A stretch of 19,468 nt of DNA from the NCBI GenBank assembly GCA_964387985.1, contig CAYLZG010000073.1, forward strand, positions 1 to 19,468. Direction: 5' to 3'. Positions 1-5,908 of this stretch are shown here, piece after piece. The notes under the pieces are model-generated. The model did no database searches, was not told where the DNA came from, and saw only the letters and a list, made by a program, of their open reading frames with translations. The first letter of the stretch is position 1; each line of letters begins with the position of its first letter. Made by a program: the position numbers and the translations under genes. The DNA is from JALOOB01 sp964387985. GTDB lineage: Bacteria > Chloroflexota > Anaerolineae > CG2-30-64-16.

Positions 1-91
1 CCAGCTCCGCGGCGCGATCATCCTTTCAGAGCGGCCGGGCGGCGGCACGATCCTGGCGATCCAGCTGCCCATCGAGGGAGACGACGCATGA
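1..91 (+). CDS. Sensor histidine kinase, C-terminal end (partial)
   Basis: The window opens inside a reading frame whose last 29 residues include GGGTILAIQLP. This matches the final glycine-rich (G2) box and closing strand of the ATP-binding domain of histidine kinases, so this is probably the membrane or cytosolic kinase of a two-component system. Its stop codon (89-91) overlaps the ATG of the response regulator in an ATGA arrangement, which implies translational coupling and a cognate pair. Most of the gene lies outside the window, so the sensed signal cannot be judged. Confidence 0.75.
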   Translation, partial: QLRGAIILSERPGGGTILAIQLPIEGDDA

Positions 92-735
92 CCATCCGTA
101 TCCTGATCGTCGACGACCAGCGCCTCATGCGGGAAGGCCTGGGAACGCTGCTGGAACTGGAAGATGACCTGGAGATCGCGGGCGGGGCCGAGGATGGCCA
201 GGCCGCTATCGACCAGTACGAGGCGCTCCGCCCGGATGTCGTGCTGATGGACATCCGCATGCCTCGTATGGACGGCGTAGAGGCCACGCGACGCCTGCGC
301 CAGCGCTGGCCCGAGGCGCGGGTGATCATCCTGACGACCTTCGATGACGACGCGTACGTGTTCGACGGTCTGCGCGCGGGTGCGCTCGGCTATCTGCTTA
401 AGGATGTCTCGGGCCAGGAGCTCGCCGAGGCTGTGCGCAAGGTGGCCGCGGGCGGCGCGCTCATCGAGCCATCGGTGGCGCGCAAGGTGCTGGCCGAGTT
501 CACGCGGCTGGCGGAGCCGGTGCGGCCGGTCATCGACCACCTCCCCGAGCCGCTGTCGGAGCGTGAACTGGAGATCCTGCAGCTGGTGGCCGCGGGCGCC
601 AGCAACCGCCAGATCGCGGGCCAGCTCTTCCTGGCCGAAGGCACGGTCAAGAACTACATCTCGACCATCCTGGGCAAGCTGGGCGTGGAAGACCGCACCC
701 AGGCTGCCTTGCGCGCACGGGAGCTGGGACTGTAG
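88..735 (+). CDS. NarL/FixJ (LuxR-type) two-component response regulator
   Basis: The protein has 215 residues, the usual size for NarL-type regulators. The receiver domain covers about residues 1-120, with the acidic pair D9/D10, phosphoacceptor D55 in the DIRMP context, T83 and K105. A LuxR-type helix-turn-helix occupies about 153-215, starting LSERELEILQLVAAG and containing GTVKNYISTIL. It should bind DNA when phosphorylated by the kinase encoded just upstream, with which it overlaps by four bases. No target can be read from the sequence. The NUDIX gene follows 23 bases downstream and may be co-transcribed. Confidence 0.95.
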   Translation: MTIRILIVDDQRLMREGLGTLLELEDDLEIAGGAEDGQAAIDQYEALRPDVVLMDIRMPRMDGVEATRRLRQRWPEARVIILTTFDDDAYVFDGLRAGALGYLLKDVSGQELAEAVRKVAAGGALIEPSVARKVLAEFTRLAEPVRPVIDHLPEPLSERELEILQLVAAGASNRQIAGQLFLAEGTVKNYISTILGKLGVEDRTQAALRARELGL

Positions 736-758
736 GGCCGCGTGGAGGCGCCTATGCT

Positions 759-1226
759 ATGAACGATTGGCCGCACAGATTGGCAGTATGCGCCGGCGCA
801 GTGGTACTGCGCGAGGAACGCGCCCTCTGGGTGCGCCAGGCGGCGGGCGCATCGCTGGCCGGCCAGTGGAGCATTCCGTGGGGCCTCGTCGAGCCGAACG
901 AGACGCCTGAGCAGGCCGCGCTGCGCGAAACGAAAGAAGAGGCGGGTGTCACGGCCGAGGTGCTCGGCCTGCTGGGGTGCCAGAACCTGCCATCGCCCGG
1001 GTGGCTGGGGCTTGTCTTCTTGTGCCAGCATCTTGCGGGCGAGCCGAGATCGGATGGCTCCGAGACGGACCGGGCAATCTACCTGTCGGAGGAGGAACTT
1101 GCCGCGCTGCCCGACCCGGTCGAGCCCTGGTGCGCCTGGCTCGTGGGCCGGGTGCTGCGGGGCCAATTCACGAGCATCTCCCCGTCGACCGGCAACCCAT
1201 ACCATCCACGGACGGGCTTCCTGTAA
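759..1226 (+). CDS. NUDIX hydrolase
   Basis: The protein has 155 residues, a single NUDIX domain. A complete NUDIX box runs from G42 to V64: G42, E48, then R56-E57, E60-E61 and G63 fit the consensus GX5EX7REUXEEXGU exactly. The family hydrolyses nucleoside diphosphates linked to another group, with Mg2+ bound by the box glutamates. The stretch GQWSIPWG before the box is common in NUDIX proteins acting on nucleotide sugars or ADP-ribose, but the substrate cannot be fixed. The start was chosen at ATG 759. GGAGG lies 11 bases upstream, and a nearby ATG at 754 is in another frame. It follows the response regulator closely and faces the nitroreductase tail to tail. Confidence 0.93.
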   Translation: MNDWPHRLAVCAGAVVLREERALWVRQAAGASLAGQWSIPWGLVEPNETPEQAALRETKEEAGVTAEVLGLLGCQNLPSPGWLGLVFLCQHLAGEPRSDGSETDRAIYLSEEELAALPDPVEPWCAWLVGRVLRGQFTSISPSTGNPYHPRTGFL

Positions 1227-1274
1227 TTCAGAGGAAAGGCATCATCCCGGACGGTTGAGGGGCTGCCCCGGCCC

Positions 1275-1784
1275 TTACCAGTGCTCGTATCGCACCAGGT
1301 CGGCCAGCGGCTTGCGTTCCTTGGGCCTGGGGACATCGGCCGGGTAGCCCAGGGGCGTGAATGCGATCGGATCTACCGAGGGAGGCAGACCCAGCACCTC
1401 GCGGGCAGCTGCGGGGTCGAAGGCCGCAACCCAGCAGGCGCCCAGCCCCAATGCCGCAGCCGCCAGGATCAGGTGATCCAGGGCGATCGCCACGTCCACA
1501 TCCGCGTAGTTCTTGCGATCGCTGCGCACCCAGGCCGCGGCCGGCTCGGCGCAAGCTGCGATGACCAGGGGCGCGCTCGCAAACCAATCCCGGTGGTAGA
1601 TGCGCCGGAGCTCCGCCTCGCGGCCGGCAGTGTGCAGCACGATGAAGGTGAACGGCTGGCGGTTGGCTGCGGTGGGCGCAAGGCGGGCCGCGTCCAGCAC
1701 CTGTGCCAGCAGCGCATCAGGGACAGGGTCGGGCTTGTAGGCGCGCACGCTGTAGCGCGCGGAGATCAACTCGAAGAAATCCAT
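1275..1784 (-). CDS. Nitroreductase family protein (FMN-dependent)
   Basis: The protein has 169 residues, typical of short single-domain nitroreductases. The N-terminus carries the RYSVRAY motif (residues 10-16) that contacts the FMN phosphate. APTAANRQPF (36-45) matches the second FMN-binding segment, and the C-terminal part has the LGLGACWV and PLGYP stretches typical of the fold. Such flavoenzymes reduce nitroaromatics, quinones or similar compounds with NAD(P)H; the physiological substrate is unknown. The start ATG is preceded by AAAGG. The region before the gene holds a 10-bp palindrome (1794-1803) and a strong hairpin (1818-1851), but no clear promoter. Confidence 0.9.
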   Translation of the reverse strand: MDFFELISARYSVRAYKPDPVPDALLAQVLDAARLAPTAANRQPFTFIVLHTAGREAELRRIYHRDWFASAPLVIAACAEPAAAWVRSDRKNYADVDVAIALDHLILAAAALGLGACWVAAFDPAAAREVLGLPPSVDPIAFTPLGYPADVPRPKERKPLADLVRYEHW

Positions 1785-1793
1785 GCTGTCAAC

Positions 1794-1803
1794 CTTTCGA
1801 AAG
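1794..1803. promoter_or_regulatory. Perfect palindrome CTTTCGAAAG before the nitroreductase
   Basis: A 10-bp perfect palindrome lies 9 bases upstream of the nitroreductase ATG and overlaps its ribosome site on the minus strand. It could be an operator half, or it could be chance. No second copy was found in the window. Confidence 0.25.
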
Positions 1804-1817
1804 TGGGGGGCAGAATT

Positions 1818-1851
1818 GAGCCGGCTGCACCCTGAGCTGCACAGCCGGCTC
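1818..1851 (-). terminator. Strong GC-rich hairpin between two minus-strand genes
   Basis: GAGCCGGCTG (1818-1827) and CAGCCGGCTC (1842-1851) form a perfect 10-bp stem around a 14-base loop. It lies after the small secreted gene and before the nitroreductase, both on the minus strand. There is no T-run after the stem on that strand, so it is not a classical intrinsic terminator. It may terminate the upstream transcript weakly, or act in the nitroreductase leader. Confidence 0.4.
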
Positions 1852-1918
1852 TCGAAAAAGGCGCTTCAGCAGCGCGCCGGATGGCCACACCCGAGAAACC
1901 GGGTAAAGGATGAGCTCA

Positions 1919-2305
1919 TCAGCCTCCCGACACCCGGCTCCAGGTGACCCAGGGATCGATCAGGGTGTCATTGACTGGATCATAGGTCAACCATTCATCG
2001 ACCGCCGCCAACCACCTGTGCGGCGACAGGCACCATACGTCCAGGGACGCTTTCAAGACCCCGTTATCCAACGCGCCTGCGCCCAACGCCGTCGCACGGT
2101 CTCCGAAACATGCACTTGCCATGTCATCGGCGTAGTGAAGGCCATAGCCCGCGAGCGCGGGACGTATGACCAGTCGCACATTGCTACCGTCCGGGTCAAT
2201 GCCTACCCAGACGCCAAGGAAGGGATCAGCCGCCGCACCTGCAACGGACACTGCCAGAGTGGCCAAAAGCACTGCCACCAACACAGCCGCACATTGCCGT
2301 TTCAT
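1919..2305 (-). CDS. Small secreted protein of unknown function
   Basis: The protein has 128 residues. I chose the internal ATG at 2305 (MKRQ...) rather than the upstream one because GGAGGTG sits just before it. It also puts a clean signal peptide at the N-terminus: MKRQ, a hydrophobic stretch, and a likely cut near AGAAA-D. The mature part starts DPFLGVWVGIDPDGS, like many small secreted proteins where FxGxWxG begins a compact beta domain. It has two cysteines, around the SACFG and DVWCL stretches, that could form a disulfide outside the cell. I do not recognise the family. A good promoter lies at 2369-2396. The stop overlaps a 12-bp palindrome (1909-1920). Confidence 0.75.
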   Translation of the reverse strand: MKRQCAAVLVAVLLATLAVSVAGAAADPFLGVWVGIDPDGSNVRLVIRPALAGYGLHYADDMASACFGDRATALGAGALDNGVLKASLDVWCLSPHRWLAAVDEWLTYDPVNDTLIDPWVTWSRVSGG

Positions 2306-2368
2306 GATGCACCTCCACAGAGCGCACACGCAGCTCGCTCAGCACGAGCACGCCATCCCGACGCCGGT

Positions 2369-2396
2369 ATTATATCACCAAATAGCGCAACTTCAA
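2369..2396 (-). promoter_or_regulatory. Sigma70-type promoter for the minus-strand secreted protein
   Basis: Read on the minus strand, TTGAAG (2396-2391) is followed after 16 bases by a perfect TATAAT (2374-2369). The predicted start of transcription lies near 2362, giving a leader of about 57 bases before the ATG at 2305. This is the best -35/-10 pair in the left half of the window. Confidence 0.65.
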
Positions 2397-2493
2397 TAGT
2401 CGATTTTCTAGTCCATTGCGCCTGCAAATTGCCAGCCCACCGTATCGGAGGCCTGACTACTGCATGCCAGCTGGTGTCCGGCTTACTGTCGTA

Positions 2494-2553
2494 AGGCGCC
2501 AGCAGCGCACTTCAGGCGCCAGCAGCGCACTTCAGGCGCCAGCAGCGCACTTC
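2494..2553. repeat. Three perfect tandem copies of a 20-bp unit
   Basis: The unit AGGCGCCAGCAGCGCACTTC occurs three times without a mismatch (2494-2513, 2514-2533, 2534-2553). The array ends right at the ribosome site (GAGGAGAGG) of the hydrolase that starts at 2566. Each unit contains GCGC-CAGCA-GCGC, which could form a short hairpin. The 20-bp period is not a multiple of three and is close to two helical turns, so it is regulatory or slippage-born rather than coding. Confidence 0.95.
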
Positions 2554-2565
2554 GAGGAGAGGCCG

Positions 2566-3222
2566 ATGCAACACAACCAACCTGACGGCTACCTCGCCGT
2601 TCCTCCGAGCGGCGGAGGCGACGGCGTACTGGTCCTCCACGCCTGGTGGGGGTTGAACGACACGATCAAGGCGTTCTGCGAGCGACTGGCCGAATCCGGT
2701 TTCATCGCGTGCGCCCCTGACCTCTATCATGGGGAGGTTGCGGACACCATTGCGGGCGCTGAGGCCCTCAGCGCGGCCCTGGACGGCAACTTTGACCGGG
2801 CAAGGGCCGAGGTGGCGCAGGCGGCCGCGTATCTCAACGAACGCGTTGGACGAGCCGGCCGCGGCCTCGCGGTGATCGGCTTCTCGCTGGGCGCGTTCTA
2901 TGCGCTGGATCTCTCGGTCACCGCGCCCGAGGAAATCCGGTCCGTCGTCGTCTTCTACGGGACGCGGCTGGGAGACTACAGCAAATCAAGAGCAGCCTAC
3001 CTCGGCCATTTCGCAGAGGCGGATAAGTACGAGCCGCAGGCCGGTGTGGACGAATTGGAGGAATCGCTGTTGCGCGCGGGCCGCCCGGTGACCTTCTATC
3101 GCTACAGCGGCACGGGACACTGGTTCTTCGAACCTGATCGCGTCCAGGCATACAACGCGGCAGCGGCCAGCCTGGCGTGGGATCGAACCCTAACCTTCCT
3201 GAGACACTCGTTCCCGACGTGA
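2566..3222 (+). CDS. Dienelactone hydrolase family protein with a serine nucleophile
   Basis: The protein has 218 residues, close to the usual size of this alpha/beta-hydrolase family. The start is ATG 2566, preceded by GAGGAGAGG. A longer frame exists upstream, but it would translate the 20-bp repeats and lacks a ribosome site. HAWWGLND (25-32) matches the oxyanion region of the family. The nucleophile elbow reads GFSLG with S107, where classical dienelactone hydrolases have cysteine. D153 and H185 (GTGHWF) complete a plausible triad. It probably cleaves an ester or lactone in the cytosol. The substrate is unknown, and the Ser variant may act on substrates other than dienelactone. The three tandem repeats directly before the gene may affect its expression. 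Confidence 0.9.
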   Translation: MQHNQPDGYLAVPPSGGGDGVLVLHAWWGLNDTIKAFCERLAESGFIACAPDLYHGEVADTIAGAEALSAALDGNFDRARAEVAQAAAYLNERVGRAGRGLAVIGFSLGAFYALDLSVTAPEEIRSVVVFYGTRLGDYSKSRAAYLGHFAEADKYEPQAGVDELEESLLRAGRPVTFYRYSGTGHWFFEPDRVQAYNAAAASLAWDRTLTFLRHSFPT

Positions 3223-3523
3223 ACTCCGAGAGAAAAGCAAGCAGCCCGGACCATCCCCTGAAGTAGGCGGCACGACCGCTCTGCGCGTGTCGCACTCATC
3301 CACACCACTCGATATGGCCCTCTCCCAGCTCCTCAGCCCACAGGCGCACGGTGAATAGCCTGGACTCGCGGCGTTTCGAAAACGTCTTGACGGACGGTTC
3401 TCAGAAAACACTATTTGAAACGCTTCAGAAACGCTACTTGCATTATTCTTGTTCCATTGTTGTACCGTTGCAGAGGGCAACTGCGTCCCTTGCCCTTGCG
3501 CGAGCAGCAAGAGGAGGTTCACC
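3223..3523. other. Intergenic region with candidate promoter and AAACG boxes
   Basis: No gene is supported here. The first 140 bases show nothing definite. The last part holds the regulatory cluster at 3372-3435 and the ribosome site (GAGGAGG) of the gene starting at 3524. Confidence 0.6.
3372..3435 (+). promoter_or_regulatory. Candidate promoter flanked by AAACG half-sites
   Basis: CGTTT-CGA-AAACG (3372-3384) is an inverted repeat with 5-bp arms. It is followed by TTGACG (3387-3392) and, after 19 bases, the weak -10 element TATTTG (3412-3417). GAAACGCT is then repeated directly at 3417-3424 and 3428-3435, an 11-bp period. The same AAACG core therefore occurs four times around one possible promoter, ahead of a tight operon of small genes. 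The -10 is poor and the spacer long, so the promoter itself is uncertain. Confidence 0.35.
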
Positions 3524-3874
3524 ATGAGCTCGAATGCGATCTTCTTTGGCTGGAATCGTTCGGTGCCGGGCCGCGAACGGCTGAGCGCCGAACACTTCAG
3601 AGAGTTCGTCCAGTACCTGGACGGGCTGCAACAGGCCGGTGCAATCCATTCGTGGGATGTCGTGTTTGTCGACATCCACGGCGGCGACCTGAACGGCTTC
3701 TTCCTCATCCGTGGCGCCAACGCCCAGCTCAACGACCTGATTGACAGCGAGGCATGGGTCACGCATATGCTGCGCGCCGGCTTGCACATGGAATGCGCCG
3801 GTGCAGTGCGCGCCGCTACCGGCGGCCTGGTCATGGAGCGGATGGGCGAGTGGGTGCAGAGCATCCCACAGTGA
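3524..3874 (+). CDS. Small conserved-type protein, probable alpha/beta-barrel fold, unknown function
   Basis: The protein has 116 residues and starts at ATG 3524 behind GAGGAGG. An upstream in-frame ATG at 3449 would add a Cys-rich stretch without a ribosome site. It begins MSSNAIFFGWNRSVPGRE and has the sequence GGDLNGFFLIRG in the middle, with alternating strands and helices (AEHFREFVQYLDGL, LNDLIDSEAWVTHML). This looks like the small dimeric alpha/beta-barrel (YCII/ABM-like) proteins. I recall similar uncharacterised bacterial proteins but no function. It leads a run of four genes separated by 28-38 bases, each with a strong ribosome site. Confidence 0.8.
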   Translation: MSSNAIFFGWNRSVPGRERLSAEHFREFVQYLDGLQQAGAIHSWDVVFVDIHGGDLNGFFLIRGANAQLNDLIDSEAWVTHMLRAGLHMECAGAVRAATGGLVMERMGEWVQSIPQ

Positions 3875-3912
3875 GGCATGCGTGAAAGGCGGACATCTCA
3901 AGGAGGCAGGTC

Positions 3913-4269
3913 ATGTTCTGGGTCAGCAACTACTATCTGAAAACAGACAAGGCAGCAGCGTACCAGCAATGGTTGCTTTCGCCTGAGGCCATAGCGCTGG
4001 TGGCTGATGTCGAGCGCGAGACAGGCATGCGCTATGTCCAGACCTATTGGACAGTATTGGGGTTCGGCGAATTCGACTGCGAAGATTGGTGGGAGATCTC
4101 CAACTGGGCGGCGATCGACACGATGCGCGAGTCGCAAGCGGTCGAGACGTTATTCATGCGCGCCTGGGAGTTGGGTTTCGCAGACAACTCACGTCCATCT
4201 CAGCAACGAATACTCAGAACAACGCAGGACATCAAAACATACCGGTTGCCAGAGCGAACAGAAGGCTAA
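3913..4269 (+). CDS. Small protein, possible NIPSNAP/ABM-like ferredoxin fold, unknown function
   Basis: The protein has 118 residues and starts at ATG 3913 after AAGGAGG. It is rich in aromatic residues: MFWVSNYYLKTDKAAAYQQW at the N-terminus and DCEDWWEISNWAAIDTM in the middle. An N-terminal strand, a helix around YQQWLLSPEA and a central strand are predicted by eye. That pattern fits small ferredoxin-like dimeric barrels, but the family assignment is a guess. It sits 38 bases after the previous small gene and 28 bases before a SnoaL-like gene. Co-transcription is very likely, and the products may act on the same small molecule. Confidence 0.75.
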   Translation: MFWVSNYYLKTDKAAAYQQWLLSPEAIALVADVERETGMRYVQTYWTVLGFGEFDCEDWWEISNWAAIDTMRESQAVETLFMRAWELGFADNSRPSQQRILRTTQDIKTYRLPERTEG

Positions 4270-4297
4270 AGACTCGACGGACAGGAGGAGGACACCA

Positions 4298-4711
4298 ATG
4301 TCGGATATCGAAAGAAACAAGGCGCTCGCACGCCGCGAGCAAGAGGTATTCTGGGCCGGAGGTCACGCGGCCATTGCGGACGAGCTATTCGCCCGGCAGG
4401 TTACGGAGGGGGATGGGCGCGTGGTCAGCCCCTCCGACTTAGTGGCGCAGATGCAAATGCAGCGCGCGGCCGCGCCCGACGTCCAGATACGTGTGTTGGA
4501 TCAGATCGCTGAGGGGGACCGGGTGGTCACGCGGCTGGAGGTGGTCGGGACGCATCTCGGCCAGTGGCAAGGCATCCCGCCCACGGGCAAGCGTTTCGTC
4601 ATGTCTGGGCTGGTGATGCGCCGCATCGCCGATGGCAAGATCGTCGAAAGGTGGGACAACCTGGACTGGCTCGGCGCGTTCCGGCAGCTCGGGCTGATCC
4701 AGGCCATGTGA
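4298..4711 (+). CDS. SnoaL-like / ester-cyclase family protein
   Basis: The protein has 137 residues and starts at ATG 4298 with AGGAGGAG eight bases upstream. It shows the usual SnoaL-like order: an N-terminal helix with REQEVFWAGGHAAIADELF, then VQIRVLDQIAEGDRVVTRLEVVGTH, then the strand pair GKRFVMSGLVMRRIADGKIVERWDNLDW. This NTF2-like fold includes polyketide cyclases and many uncharacterised enzymes with a small-molecule pocket. The reaction cannot be predicted. It lies in the tight run of small genes between two small barrel-type proteins and a secreted protein. Confidence 0.85.
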   Translation: MSDIERNKALARREQEVFWAGGHAAIADELFARQVTEGDGRVVSPSDLVAQMQMQRAAAPDVQIRVLDQIAEGDRVVTRLEVVGTHLGQWQGIPPTGKRFVMSGLVMRRIADGKIVERWDNLDWLGAFRQLGLIQAM

Positions 4712-4746
4712 AGACGTAGTCAGAACTACACTCTCAGGAGGAACTC

Positions 4747-5292
4747 GTGAACGACATCAGCAACGGAAGAAGCACCAGGCCGTATCATGCGGCCGTACTT
4801 TGCACGCTGTTGCTGCTTTGCAGCTTCGCCTTGCCGGCCAGCGCCGCACCGCCGCAGGATTTGAGCTTCACCTTCGACGTGACTTACTCCCCTATCCCCA
4901 CCGACAAGGGCCTTGGCGGTTGGTCATCCGAAGGGCTGGTCACCGGCTCCGGTGACATCTACGAAACCTATGTCATTGGCGGCTGGGACAATTGCTGGAC
5001 GACCATCCACACCACGTCTGTGTTGACTGGCCCAACGTCGGAGGACACCATCACCATCCGCTTGCAAGGCGTCCGGATTGAAGAAGGGCCGCCCCTGCCG
5101 TCGCCCCTTCCCCCCGTGTGCTCGACCATCACCGCGGAAGGCAACTGGACCATCCTGTCGGCCACGGGAATCTACGCCGGCCTGAACGGGCAGGGAAAGG
5201 CGACGATCTCGACCCTGTTTGTGCCCAACCCGGGCGGCTTCCTGGAGCTGTTCGTGCATTCAGAACTGCAGGGCAACGGCCGGTTCCGGTAG
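4747..5292 (+). CDS. Secreted beta-rich protein of unknown function
   Basis: The protein has 181 residues and starts at GTG 4747 with AGGAGG just upstream. The N-terminus carries a signal peptide: a positive region RSTRPYH, the hydrophobic stretch AAVLCTLLLLCSFALP, and a likely cut after ASA near residue 33. The mature part is beta-rich and contains GNWTILSATGIYAGLNGQGK. This resembles the 'GTG-Y-GL-G-G' pattern of small allene-oxide-cyclase-like barrels, though that is only a resemblance. Two cysteines (GWDNCW and VCSTI) could pair outside the cell. It is the last intact gene of the small-gene run, 35 bases after the SnoaL-like gene. Confidence 0.75.
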   Translation: MNDISNGRSTRPYHAAVLCTLLLLCSFALPASAAPPQDLSFTFDVTYSPIPTDKGLGGWSSEGLVTGSGDIYETYVIGGWDNCWTTIHTTSVLTGPTSEDTITIRLQGVRIEEGPPLPSPLPPVCSTITAEGNWTILSATGIYAGLNGQGKATISTLFVPNPGGFLELFVHSELQGNGRFR

Positions 5293-5458
5293 CCCGGCGG
5301 CTGACGGCCATGCACATGGCTGAGATCGCACACGATGCCTGCTTCATTGCTTGCCCGTGGTGCGACCCGGCCGCCGAGGTGCAAAGAACCGGCCTCGATG
5401 GGCGAGCTGGGGTCCATCCAGACCGACCGCCAGAACCGGTGCACATTGGAGGTAAGCG

Positions 5459-5908
5459 ATGGATACCCACCAACTCGTTCCCAAGATCTCGCTGCATAAC
5501 CTGCGGGTCGAGATCAAGAAGGAATACGCCAATGTCGCCCTCGACCCCAGCAAAGGCTATCACTTCCATACCGGCCAGCGGCTGGCGGGCATCTTGGGCT
5601 ACGACGAGCCCCTCTATGCCGGCCTGCCCGAAGCCAACATCGCGTCCTTCGCCGGCACCGGCAACCCCTTCGCGCTCGGCCCGATCCACCCCGGTGCGAC
5701 GGTAGTGGATGTCGGTTCCGGCGCCGGCTTCGACTCTCTCATCGCCAGCCGGCTCGTCGGCCCGGCGGGCCGGGTGATCGGTTTCGACATGACGGATGAA
5801 ATGCTGAAGAAGGCCCGCGCCGGCGCGGCGGCCATGGGCGCAACCCACGTCGAGTTCCGCGAGGGGCTTGCGGGCGCGGAAGCCATAGCTACGGAGAGAC
5901 AATCATGA
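5459..5908 (+). pseudogene. SAM-dependent methyltransferase, truncated after the SAM-binding half
   Basis: The gene starts at ATG 5459 with GGAGGT upstream. The 149 residues include a normal class I methyltransferase start. Motif I is VVDVGSGAG (82-90), followed by the acidic end of strand 2 at D110 in GRVIGFDMTDEMLKKAR. The sequence resembles arsenite-methyltransferase-like enzymes, which usually have more than 250 residues, but the Cys pairs of true ArsM are absent here. After VEFREGLA the family pattern stops, and eleven unrelated residues lead to a TGA that overlaps the next gene's ATG. The catalytic C-terminal half is missing. I infer a deletion that fused this 5' part to the leader of the PxKF gene. 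The product is probably non-functional. Confidence 0.8.

Noticed and set aside
344..910. Long Arg/Ser-rich plus-strand frame overlapping the response regulator
   Set aside because: It is a frame shadow of the regulator and the NUDIX gene: extreme Arg content, no ribosome site, no recognisable motif.
1909..1920. Perfect 12-bp palindrome GATGAGCTCATC
   Set aside because: It overlaps the last codons and stop of the secreted-protein gene and no promoter is adjacent. Chance is a fair explanation.
2494..2553. Possible CRISPR-like array
   Set aside because: The three units abut without spacers and no cas gene is near. It is a plain tandem repeat.
2416..2565. N-terminal extension of the hydrolase through the 20-bp repeats
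   Set aside because: There is no ribosome site at the upstream ATG, the extension has no family similarity, and a good Shine-Dalgarno sequence sits at 2566.
5118..5705. Plus-strand frame with a CPWC motif around 5355
   Set aside because: It overlaps two better supported genes in other frames, has no ribosome site and turns into low-complexity Arg/Ser/Pro sequence.
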